From: Clostridiales bacterium
GTDB taxonomy: Bacteria > Bacillota > Clostridia > Oscillospirales > Acutalibacteraceae
Reading direction: 5' to 3'
Assembly: GCA_012840445.1 (NCBI GenBank)
Contig: DULI01000008.1
Location: 1-64,000, forward strand
Length of the DNA: 64,000 nt
The notes beneath the pieces were generated by a model. It was not told where the DNA came from. It did not search any database and worked only from the letters and a program-made list of their open reading frames with translations. Position numbers and translations under genes: made by a program. Of the stretch, positions 31,453 through 38,839 are shown piece by piece; position 1 is the stretch's first letter, and every line of letters begins with the position of its first letter.

Positions 31453-32286
31453 ATGAAGATTGCCGTTATACCGAATTTGGACAAAAAGGGAATAGAAAAA
31501 ATCGTGGCGGATGTATGCCTTGCCCTGCGGGAATACGGCATGGAGCCTTTTTTGCCCGAGTCGATTGAAAACAATAAGTTTTTATGCTATAAAAGAATTG
31601 ATGATTTGTCAATTTTTAGTGAATGTGATATTATACTTACAGTTGGTGGCGACGGAACACTGATTCACGCCGCAAAAAAGGCCGCATTGAACAATAAGCC
31701 TATTTTGGGGGTTAATGCCGGAAGGGTTGGATTTTTGGCGTCCCTTGAGCCTGATGAGCTGCATTTGCTTAAAATGCTGAAAGACGGGACATACTTTATT
31801 GAAAAGCGCATGATGCTGAAAGTATCGGCCTGCGGCGGAAGAAATGCAGAATATTACGCGCTTAACGAGGCGGTAATTACCAAGGACATTATGCCCAGCA
31901 TGATAGATATTAAGATCGAATGTGGCCAGGACTCGCTTTTTTACAGGGCTGACGGGATTATTGTGGCGACCCCCACGGGTTCTACCGCCTATTCCATGTC
32001 CGCAGGCGGCCCTGTGCTTGACCCGTCTATTGAAAGCATTATCATCACTCCTATTTGCCCATATAATCTTTTTACAAGGCCGCTGCTATTAAATTCCGCA
32101 AGCAGGATAAAAATTACAGCCACGGGGCATGGAAAAAACCGGGCTTATCTTACGGTGGACGGAGAAGAAGCCATAGAGCTTCTTGAGGATACCTTTGTTG
32201 AAGTCTGCAGGGCTGACAGGGAGGTCAGTCTTATTAAGCTTAAAAACGACTCGTTTTATAAAATATTGGGCAGCAAACTTAGGTAA
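31453..32286 (+). CDS. nadK: NAD kinase
   Basis: A 277-residue ATP-NAD kinase making NADP from NAD. The GGDGT motif (ILTVGGDGTLIHAAKKA, near residue 60), NAGRVGFLA and the NAD-contacting TPTGSTAYSMSAGGP (near 180) are present. Length and place before argR and recN are standard for clostridia. Confidence 0.95.
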   Translation: MKIAVIPNLDKKGIEKIVADVCLALREYGMEPFLPESIENNKFLCYKRIDDLSIFSECDIILTVGGDGTLIHAAKKAALNNKPILGVNAGRVGFLASLEPDELHLLKMLKDGTYFIEKRMMLKVSACGGRNAEYYALNEAVITKDIMPSMIDIKIECGQDSLFYRADGIIVATPTGSTAYSMSAGGPVLDPSIESIIITPICPYNLFTRPLLLNSASRIKITATGHGKNRAYLTVDGEEAIELLEDTFVEVCRADREVSLIKLKNDSFYKILGSKLR

Positions 32287-32313
32287 CCGGCTTTGCCGGG
32301 GAACGGAGGGTTT

Positions 32314-32769
32314 ATGAAGAAACTGCGTCAGCAAAAGGTGCTCGAACTTATTAAATCAAGACCTATTGAGACACAGGAAGAGTTGTTGTACCTGTTAAAA
32401 CAGGCGGGCTTTGACGTGACTCAGGCTACCATTTCGAGGGATATTAAGGAGTTAAGGATTGTAAAGGTACTTGACAGCAACGGCAAATACCGTTACGTGA
32501 GCAACAGCGGGCAGACCTCTGACGTTAACGAAAGGTATGCCGAGATTTTTGTAAACTCGGTAAAATCGATTGATTATGCCATGAACAATGTGGTTATAAA
32601 ATGTTTTTCGGGAACCGCGATGGCTGCCTGCGCGGCTCTGGACCATCTGTACAGCGATTTGATGGTCGGCACTCTTGCCGGCGACGACACAATTTTGGCC
32701 ATTACAAGGGACGAAGAGGGGGCAAGGGCTCTTACCGAGAAACTCTCCGAACTTATTAATAAAGGGTAG
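32314..32769 (+). CDS. argR: Arginine repressor ArgR/AhrC
   Basis: A 151-residue arginine-responsive regulator. The N-terminal winged helix contains ETQEELLYLLKQAGF and TQATISRDIKELRIVKV; the C-terminal hexamer and arginine-binding part holds GTAMAACAALDHLYSD and VGTLAGDDTILAI with the paired aspartates. ATG 32314 has a GGAGGG site; the frame is open to 32293. In Firmicutes argR commonly precedes recN without regulating it. Confidence 0.94.
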   Translation: MKKLRQQKVLELIKSRPIETQEELLYLLKQAGFDVTQATISRDIKELRIVKVLDSNGKYRYVSNSGQTSDVNERYAEIFVNSVKSIDYAMNNVVIKCFSGTAMAACAALDHLYSDLMVGTLAGDDTILAITRDEEGARALTEKLSELINKG

Positions 32770-32775
32770 GTTTGT

Positions 32776-34443
32776 ATGCTTGCTCATTTGCATATTGAAA
32801 ATATCGCGGTGATCGAAAAGGCGGATATTGAGTTTATAAACGGGTTTAACGTGCTTACCGGAGAAACGGGCGCGGGAAAATCCATTATTATTGATTCCAT
32901 TAATGCGATAATAGGCGAGCGCACATCGAGAGAATTAATCCGCACCGGATGCGACAGGGCGGTGGTAAGCGCAGTTTTCGTTGACCTTAACAGCGCCGCG
33001 GTTGAGAAATTAAACGAATTGGGTTTTGCCCCTGACGATGAGGGCAACCTGCTTGTGCAGCGCATTATCAATTCTGACGGCAAGAGCGTTGCGCGGATTA
33101 ACGGGATGCCCGCCACGGTGACGGTTCTGCGGGAGCTTGGCAGGACGCTTATTAATATACATGGCCAGCACGACAGCCAGTCCCTTCTTGACCCTTCGAC
33201 GCACTATAAGTACCTTGACCTGATTTCGGAAAATGGCAGCGTTTTACATAATTACAGGGAAGCCTTTGAGGGATTTAAAAAGGTCAGAAAAGCCTTTCAG
33301 CAGACCGAGATGGACGAGTCTGAAAAGGCAAGGCTGCTGGATCTTCTTAACTTTCAGATTAGCGAGCTTGAGGCGGCAAATATTAGGCTTGGCGAGTATG
33401 AGGAGCTTAAAAGCAAAAGGGATTTTTTGCAAAACTATGAAAAGGTGGCAATGTTAATTTCCCGCGTGGGGCAGTACCTTTCGGGGGATGAGGACACTCA
33501 GGGGGCTGTGTCCCTTGTAAAGCTGGCGGGGGATGACATGGCTGAAATCGCGGAAATCTTAGGCGAGGCCAAAGGTTTGGCTGAGCGCCTTGCTACGCTC
33601 GGGTACGAGCTTGAAGAGGCTGCCGAGGATTTGCGGGTATTGGCTGACAATATTGAATATAACCCACAGGAACTTGAAAGAATAGAAAACAGGCTGGACT
33701 TGCTGGGCAGGCTTATGTTAAAATACGGCGGAAGCGAGCAGGAAATGCTTGCGTTTTTGGAAGACTGCAAAAGGAAAAGGGATGATATTGTTTTTAATGA
33801 GCAAAGGCGCCAGCAGCTTGAAAAGGAATTGGAACAGGCAAAGCTGAAGCTTATAAGCTGCGGCAATGCGCTTACCGAATCAAGAAAGGATGCGGCCGCC
33901 GAATTTTCAAAGGCTGTATGTGCTGCCCTTGAGTTTCTTGACATGTCCGGCGTAAAATTTAAAGCGGAAATAAAAAAGGCGCCCTACTCGGCCACGGGAG
34001 CAGATGAGATAGAGTTTTTGATTTCGACCAATCCCGGCGAGCCGCCCAAGTCTCTGGCGAAAATCGCCTCTGGCGGTGAGCTGTCGAGAATTATGCTTGC
34101 AATTAAGAGCGTGCTTGCCGGCAAGGACGATGTGGACACGCTGATTTTTGACGAGATAGACACTGGAATCAGCGGCCACGCCGCGGGGCAGGTAGGGATA
34201 AAACTGAAAAACCTTTCAAAGGACAAGCAGGTTATTTGCGTAACCCATCTTGCGCAGATCGCCGCGATGGCGGACTGCCACCTGCTTATTGAAAAGTCCG
34301 TAAATCAAGGGCGTACCTTTACCACCGTAAGGCGGATAGAGGGCGAGGAGCAAATAAAGGAGATCTCCCGAATTATTTCAGGCGGTGAGATTACCGAGAG
34401 CATTAGAAACACTGCAAGGGAAATGATTGAATCCAACCGTTGA
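32776..34443 (+). CDS. recN: DNA repair protein RecN
   Basis: A 555-residue SMC-like ATPase of double-strand break repair. Walker A GETGAGKSIIIDS (near residue 33), a central coiled coil (about 170-360), signature LAKIASGGELSRIMLA and Walker B DTLIFDEIDTGISG. Length is typical. It is the last gene of the nusB operon; its stop overlaps the -35 box of the tyrS leader promoter and no separate terminator was seen. Confidence 0.95.
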   Translation: MLAHLHIENIAVIEKADIEFINGFNVLTGETGAGKSIIIDSINAIIGERTSRELIRTGCDRAVVSAVFVDLNSAAVEKLNELGFAPDDEGNLLVQRIINSDGKSVARINGMPATVTVLRELGRTLINIHGQHDSQSLLDPSTHYKYLDLISENGSVLHNYREAFEGFKKVRKAFQQTEMDESEKARLLDLLNFQISELEAANIRLGEYEELKSKRDFLQNYEKVAMLISRVGQYLSGDEDTQGAVSLVKLAGDDMAEIAEILGEAKGLAERLATLGYELEEAAEDLRVLADNIEYNPQELERIENRLDLLGRLMLKYGGSEQEMLAFLEDCKRKRDDIVFNEQRRQQLEKELEQAKLKLISCGNALTESRKDAAAEFSKAVCAALEFLDMSGVKFKAEIKKAPYSATGADEIEFLISTNPGEPPKSLAKIASGGELSRIMLAIKSVLAGKDDVDTLIFDEIDTGISGHAAGQVGIKLKNLSKDKQVICVTHLAQIAAMADCHLLIEKSVNQGRTFTTVRRIEGEEQIKEISRIISGGEITESIRNTAREMIESNR

Positions 34444-34468
34444 CTTTTGTGTGTGTTTTGAATATACT
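34440..34468 (+). promoter_or_regulatory. Sigma-A promoter of the tyrS T-box leader
   Basis: TTGACT at 34440-34445, overlapping the recN stop, a 17-nt spacer and TATACT at 34463-34468. Confidence 0.75.
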
Positions 34469-34474
34469 GTAATT

Positions 34475-34749
34475 AATATTTACAAGTTTATATTACAATG
34501 GCGATGACGAGAAGAAGTAGGGAAGCCAAGGTTTTTTCAGAGAGCGTTTGGACGGTGCGAAAACGCAAAACCCCTTCCTGAATACATCTCTGAGCCGGCG
34601 GGCTGAAATTGCAGTAGGTCTGCCCGGGAGCACCCGTTACAGTGCCGAAGTAGGTTTACTTCCCAAGGCCGTACCCGTGAGGGTGCGGTAAATAGAGGTG
34701 GTACCGCGGTATATTCGCCCTCTGCTGTGCGACAGCCGAGGGCTTTATT
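34475..34749 (+). promoter_or_regulatory. T-box riboswitch upstream of tyrS, tyrosine specifier
   Basis: T-box sequence AGAGGTGGTACCGCGG ends at 34709. The specifier is TAC at 34583-34585 (within GAATACATC), read by tRNA-Tyr. The terminator stem pairs GCCCTC..GCTGT with ACAGC..GAGGGC at 34717-34743, but the T run (TTTATT) is weak. Confidence 0.93.
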
Positions 34750-34768
34750 AATAATCGGAGGTTTTAAT

Positions 34769-35995
34769 ATGACTTTGTTTGAGGAATTAAAGGCGCGTGG
34801 ACTAATTGCTCAGACTACGAATGAAGAAATGGTAAAAGATTTACTTGATAATCAGAAAACCACATTTTATGTCGGGTTCGATCCGACGGCCGACAGCCTG
34901 CATGTGGGGCATTTTGTTGCCGTTGTAGTGATGTCGCACCTGCAGAAGCATGGGCACCGCCCCATAGTTTTGTTTGGCGGCGGCACTGGCATGATAGGCG
35001 ACCCGTCCGGCAAGACTGAAATGCGGAAAATGCTGACACGCGAGGAGATTGAGCACAATATTTCCTGCTTCAAAAAACAGATGTCCCGGTTTGTCGACTT
35101 TGGGGAAGGCGGCGCCATTTTGGTCAACAACGGGGACTGGCTGCTTAACCTGAATTACATCGAGTTTTTAAGGGAGGTGGGCGTGCACTTTTCGGTAAAC
35201 CGAATGCTGACGTTTGAGTGCTACAAGCAAAGGCTTGAGCGGGGCCTGTCCTTTTTTGAGCTGAATTACATGCTTATGCAAAGCTACGATTTCCTGGTGC
35301 TGAACCGCAAATACAACTGCCAGCTTGAAATAGGCGGGGACGACCAGTGGAGCAATATTATAGGCGGAGTGGAACTTATCCGCCGTGCCGACCAGAAGGA
35401 AGCCTATGGCATGACCTTTAACCTGCTGCTTACGAGCGAAGGCAAAAAGATGGGCAAAACCGAAAAGGGTGCGGTATGGCTTGACCCGGAGAAGACCTCT
35501 CCCTATGATTTTTATCAGTACTGGCGCAATGTGGATGACGCCGATGTTATCAACTGCCTTAAAATGCTGACATTTATCCCGCTGGATGAGATAAAGCAAT
35601 ACGAAAACCTGACGGGTAGCGAGCTAAACCCCGTAAAAGAGCGGCTTGCCTTTGAGCTGACCGCCATGGTGCACGGCAAAGGCGAGGCCGAAAAGGCCAT
35701 GTCTGCCGCAAAGGCGCTGTTCGGCGGCGGCAGTGATATCTCCAATATGCCGAGTACCGGTATTTCCAAAGACGAGTTTGCCGACGGGCAAATCCCGTTG
35801 CTTGATGTTATGCTTAAAGCCGGGCTTATCCCCTCTAAAAGCGAGGGAAGAAGGCTTATTGTCCAGGGCGGTGTTATGGTGGACGATAACAAGGTTTCCG
35901 ACCCTCTGTTTAACCTTAGCTTGGCGGATTTTGACAAAGGATATGTAATTATTAAAAAGGGCAAAAAGGTATACCATAAAATTGACCTGCAATAA
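34769..35995 (+). CDS. tyrS: Tyrosyl-tRNA synthetase
   Basis: A 408-residue class I aminoacyl-tRNA synthetase. The HIGH motif reads HVGH (in DSLHVGHFV) and the KMSKS loop reads KKMGKTEKG, the form of the TyrZ/second TyrS group rather than [21 protein letters not shown] and GGDDQWSNI mark the tyrosine pocket, and a C-terminal S4 domain ([16 protein letters not shown]) binds tRNA. ATG 34769 follows TCGGAGG. Control is by the tyrosine T-box in front. Confidence 0.95.
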   Translation: MTLFEELKARGLIAQTTNEEMVKDLLDNQKTTFYVGFDPTADSLHVGHFVAVVVMSHLQKHGHRPIVLFGGGTGMIGDPSGKTEMRKMLTREEIEHNISCFKKQMSRFVDFGEGGAILVNNGDWLLNLNYIEFLREVGVHFSVNRMLTFECYKQRLERGLSFFELNYMLMQSYDFLVLNRKYNCQLEIGGDDQWSNIIGGVELIRRADQKEAYGMTFNLLLTSEGKKMGKTEKGAVWLDPEKTSPYDFYQYWRNVDDADVINCLKMLTFIPLDEIKQYENLTGSELNPVKERLAFELTAMVHGKGEAEKAMSAAKALFGGGSDISNMPSTGISKDEFADGQIPLLDVMLKAGLIPSKSEGRRLIVQGGVMVDDNKVSDPLFNLSLADFDKGYVIIKKGKKVYHKIDLQ

Positions 35996-36000
35996 AACAA

Positions 36001-36030
36001 ACGGTTCGGATTGTATCCGAACCGTAAATT
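36001..36030. terminator. Bidirectional terminator between tyrS and gerQ
   Basis: ACGGTTCGGAT and ATCCGAACCGT form an 11-bp stem with a TGT loop between two convergent genes; an imperfect T-rich tail is on the plus side. Confidence 0.8.
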
Positions 36031-36037
36031 TTGCCCT

Positions 36038-36601
36038 TTACCTGCTTATGAGTGATTCGAAGTCTTGGTTGTCGATTATGGTGACAAATTTGATTGAGAA
36101 AAGGTCGCACAGAAGCGTGGTGTTCGGGTCGAGCAGTTGAAGGACTATGTAGCTGGCACCCACTTCAATAAGCCTTCCGACGCGGTCGGTCAGGTGGTTG
36201 CCAATTAAAAACTCTACCCTCATCCACTTGCCTATCTGCTCGCTCAAATACGCTGGCATGAAGGCTGTATTGACAAGGGTTTCAGGTGCAGCGTTCGGAA
36301 GCCTTGCCGGCATCCTGGTCTGGGGAGCCATTGGAGACATTGGCGTGCTTTCGGCCGGTTGCTGTACAGGCTGATGCATGGGAGGTTGGTTGTGTTGCAT
36401 ACGCTCCCTTTGGCCGGCGTACTGGGGTTCAGCAGGCTGGAACACACTCAGATTCCTAGAGGGAAGGGCCTGGGATTGAAGGTCTCTTATTACCTTGGAA
36501 TCCGGTTTGTTGATCTCTGAAGGGGACAGTTGGGTAAAATATTTGTTGTTGCCAATATTGCTTTGATTGCTCATGTTGCTTATGTTGCTCATATTGTTCA
36601 T
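36038..36601 (-). CDS. gerQ: Spore coat protein GerQ-like
   Basis: A 187-residue protein. The first 120 residues are low complexity: Asn/Ser/Met at the start (MSNISNMSNQSNIGNN) and then Pro/Gln/Met, as in coat proteins that are cross-linked. The C-terminal 65 residues (YLSEQIGKWMRVEF...GRLIEVGASYIVLQ..LLCDLFSIKFVTII) match the GerQ (YwdL) core. In B. subtilis GerQ keeps CwlJ in the coat and is joined by transglutaminase. The upstream minus-strand neighbour is cwlJ, the same pair order as in Bacillus, 19 nt apart. Confidence 0.85.
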   Translation of the reverse strand: MNNMSNISNMSNQSNIGNNKYFTQLSPSEINKPDSKVIRDLQSQALPSRNLSVFQPAEPQYAGQRERMQHNQPPMHQPVQQPAESTPMSPMAPQTRMPARLPNAAPETLVNTAFMPAYLSEQIGKWMRVEFLIGNHLTDRVGRLIEVGASYIVLQLLDPNTTLLCDLFSIKFVTIIDNQDFESLISR

Positions 36602-36620
36602 ATTTAATTAACCTCTTTTT

Positions 36621-37061
36621 CTATGTTTGATAATATAATTGAGTTGGCCGGTAGAAACAGTGGTTTCCTATCCGCGTGTGAAAAGTGCCGGTTCTGGTGC
36701 GCGGAAAGTACTGCTGGCAGGTTGGTGAAAAGGGGTTGAAATACCATAGGCAGTCGCCGACGGCCCCCAGCGCTCCGCCGCCAAGAGCCCAGTCAGCAAT
36801 TTCGTAGTGTACCTGTTCCGCGGGTATATTGAATATGTTTTGCGGGTTGTATGTACCATAAAGTTCGGTTGCTGCGCAGTCAAACTGGGAGGGCTGGAAA
36901 ATCACATTGCGAAGGTTGCCCTGGCATACTCGTAGGTATTCGCCGTCGCTCACATGCACGCGGTTCATGATTACTGTTGCGACCGCCCGCATGCCTGTGT
37001 CACCCTCGCCCTCGGCTTCGCAGCGGATAATTCTGGCTAATAATTCCCTGTTATTTAGAAT
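36621..37061 (-). CDS. cwlJ: Spore cortex-lytic enzyme CwlJ-like, apparent ATT start
   Basis: A 146-residue SleB/CwlJ-family hydrolase that degrades cortex during germination. It lacks signal peptide and extra domains, as CwlJ does. Core motifs: ELLARIIRCEAEGEG (catalytic Glu), MRAVATVIMNRV, FQPSQFDC, WYFNPF and NHCFYRPTQL. The frame has ATG only at 36992, which would remove the catalytic segment. Upstream it stays open to a GGAGG at 37073-37069 with ATT 37061 exactly 7 nt later; no ATG, GTG or TTG is available in frame. ATT is therefore the probable start. Operon with gerQ. Confidence 0.85.
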   Translation of the reverse strand: MLNNRELLARIIRCEAEGEGDTGMRAVATVIMNRVHVSDGEYLRVCQGNLRNVIFQPSQFDCAATELYGTYNPQNIFNIPAEQVHYEIADWALGGGALGAVGDCLWYFNPFSPTCQQYFPRTRTGTFHTRIGNHCFYRPTQLYYQT

Positions 37062-37111
37062 AACGGTACCTCCATTCCCTGTCTTTTTAGGTAAATTTAT
37101 CCGGTCTGTTT

Positions 37112-37140
37112 TATTTTATGATTCACTAAAAGACAAGGTG
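37112..37140 (-). promoter_or_regulatory. Possible sigma-K-type promoter of cwlJ-gerQ
   Basis: On the minus strand CACC (37140-37137) is followed by a 16-nt gap and CATAAAATA (37120-37112), which fits the sigma-K pattern AC-N16-CATANNNTA; the -10 also resembles sigma-E. Mother-cell expression suits cwlJ and gerQ. Confidence 0.4.
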
Positions 37141-37163
37141 ATAATATAGATTGATATGGAGAA

Positions 37164-37185
37164 TATTTGGCCAAAAGGCCAAATA
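37164..37185 (+). repeat. 9-bp inverted repeat just upstream of the lemA ribosome-binding site
   Basis: TATTTGGCC and GGCCAAATA separated by AAAA, ending 13 nt before AAAGGAG of lemA. No T run, so an operator or 5'-UTR hairpin is more likely than a terminator. Confidence 0.6.
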
Positions 37186-37210
37186 GAAAATATAAAAAAG
37201 GAGTTTTTGT

Positions 37211-37786
37211 ATGAAAAAGAAAAATACTGGATTGATTGTTTTAGGCGTGGTTATTGCTGTTGTGGTTATTATAGTCGGGATTTTTGTTTCCAATTACAAC
37301 AGCCTTGTTGATTTGGAGACCGATGTTGAAAAGTATGCAGGCAATATTAATGCCGAACTGCAAAGGCGAAGCGACCTAATACCCAACCTTGTAAATACCG
37401 TAAAGGGATACGCCGCGCATGAGGAAAAGATTTATACCGATATTGCCAATGCGCGAAGCAGGCTTGCGGGTGCATCCACCATGCAAGAGAAGGCAGAGGC
37501 GAATGATGAGTTGAGTTCTGCGCTTTCCCGCCTGCTTGTGGTGGTTGAAAACTACCCCGATCTAAAGGCAAATCAAAACTTTATTGGCCTTCAGGACCAG
37601 CTTGAGGGCACCGAGAACCGCATTAAGGTGGCAAGGACCGACTACAATGATGCGGTGAAGAAGTACAATAACAAAATCCGCAGGTTTCCATCAAATATAG
37701 TAGCCGGTATGTTCGGGTTTGAAAAAGCCGAATATTTTGAGGCTTCCGAAAGTGCCAAAGAGGTGCCGCAGGTCAGCTTCGACTAA
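37211..37786 (+). CDS. lemA: LemA family protein
   Basis: A 191-residue LemA-type protein: short N-terminus, one transmembrane helix (LIVLGVVIAVVVIIVGIFV, residues about 8-26) and an antiparallel helical domain. Family signatures are NLVDLETDVEKYAGNINAELQRR-like start, SDLIPNLVNTVKGYAAHEE and YPDLKANQNF..LQDQLEGTENRI. Function poorly defined; members are often beside TPM-domain proteins, as here. Confidence 0.93.
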   Translation: MKKKNTGLIVLGVVIAVVVIIVGIFVSNYNSLVDLETDVEKYAGNINAELQRRSDLIPNLVNTVKGYAAHEEKIYTDIANARSRLAGASTMQEKAEANDELSSALSRLLVVVENYPDLKANQNFIGLQDQLEGTENRIKVARTDYNDAVKKYNNKIRRFPSNIVAGMFGFEKAEYFEASESAKEVPQVSFD

Positions 37787-37810
37787 CGGCTAAAGCAGGG
37801 GGGTATTACT

Positions 37811-38560
37811 ATTAAAAGGCTGCTTTTTACATTTCTTTTTATTCCGATATGCGTATTAGCCTTGATTGGAGCTGGCTATCCAAAGCCAACCGACAAATTT
37901 TTTGTCAACGACTTTGCGGGTGTTATTAGTGCCGAGGATGAAGAGAAAATTTACGGCGCCGGCGTTGACCTGTATAATAAAACCACCGCCCAGGTTGTGG
38001 TGGTGACTGTTAATACGCTTGAGGGGCAGGACATACGCGAATACGGATATATGCTTGGCCGTGAGTGGGGCGTAGGTTATGCTGAAAAAAACAACGGCGT
38101 TCTGCTGATTTTGGCGGTACAAGATAGGGAAATCAGCATAGAGGTCGGTTACGGGCTTGAAGGTGTTCTGACCGATATAAAAACCGGCCGGATGCTTGAT
38201 GATTACGCCATGCCTTATTTGAAGCGGGAGGATTATTCAACTGCCCTTGTCCAGACCTACGGGGCCCTGGTAAATGAGTTGGCCGAATACTACGATGTTA
38301 AGATTGACTCGGCTATTGATGTTGAACAGCACACGCTTTCCTTTGATTTTATGAAAGTGCTTGGTGTGCTGATTTTGGTGCTGTTTATATCCAGCTTTTT
38401 CGGTTCAGGCCGCAGATTTATTCTCTTCCCCGGATTTTTCCGCTTTGGCGGCGGACGGGGCGGCTTTGGAGGGTTTTCCGGAGGCGGTCGCGGAGGGTTT
38501 GGCGGCTTTTCGGGCGGAGGCGGAAGTTTCGGCGGGGGAGGAAGCTCCCGCAAGTTTTGA
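37811..38560 (+). CDS. TPM-domain (YgcG-like) protein, apparent ATT start
   Basis: A 249-residue exported protein. From ATT 37811 the frame gives KRLLFTFLFIPICVLALIGA, a good signal peptide; AGGGGGG lies 7 nt upstream. No ATG/GTG occurs before, and TTG 37862 would cut off the signal. The TPM domain (YPKPTDKFFVNDFAGV, REYGYMLGREWGVGYAEKNNGVLL, VGYGLEGVLTD) is about residues 25-150; a transmembrane helix (VLGVLILVLFISSFFG) follows and the tail is pure Gly/Ser/Phe repeats. LemA/TPM pairs may act at the envelope; biochemical role unknown. Confidence 0.85.
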   Translation: MKRLLFTFLFIPICVLALIGAGYPKPTDKFFVNDFAGVISAEDEEKIYGAGVDLYNKTTAQVVVVTVNTLEGQDIREYGYMLGREWGVGYAEKNNGVLLILAVQDREISIEVGYGLEGVLTDIKTGRMLDDYAMPYLKREDYSTALVQTYGALVNELAEYYDVKIDSAIDVEQHTLSFDFMKVLGVLILVLFISSFFGSGRRFILFPGFFRFGGGRGGFGGFSGGGRGGFGGFSGGGGSFGGGGSSRKF

Positions 38561-38592
38561 AGCAATCCGCAGTATTAGTATTTCTAAATGTT

Positions 38593-38618
38593 AAAAGCAC
38601 CCGGCAGGGTGCTTTTTT
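38593..38618 (+). terminator. Terminator after the lemA-TPM pair
   Basis: AAAAGCACCC pairs with GGGTGCTTTT, followed by TT. Confidence 0.85.
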
Positions 38619-38799
38619 AATGGGAGAAAAGGCAATAGTAAACCTGGATGGGCGGGAAAAGCCTTATAAGGTTGCTAATTTACAGGTATGAGGAGTAAGC
38701 AAAAGCGGCGATTTATGGTGAATAAGGGCGGTTGAGACTTATATGCTGACTAAAGAATGAAGAATTTTTATAAAGTGACCTCGATTTAAAACCATAAAA
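38619..38799. other. Intergenic region, no feature seen
   Basis: Between the lemA-TPM terminator and the P-ATPase terminator. No supported frame or repeat was found on either strand. Confidence 0.5.
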
Positions 38800-38823
38800 T
38801 TAGCCCGGCATAAATGCCGGGCT
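38800..38823 (-). terminator. Terminator of the calcium P-ATPase gene
   Basis: AGCCCGGCA pairs with TGCCGGGCT across TAAA; the minus-strand 3' side reads AATTTTA. Confidence 0.8.
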
Positions 38824-38839
38824 TTAGGTATTTAAGGAA

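Noticed and set aside
38455-38560. GGCGGxxTT repeats as a possible DNA repeat element
   Set aside because: They encode the Gly/Phe/Ser tail of the TPM protein, which is normal in the family.
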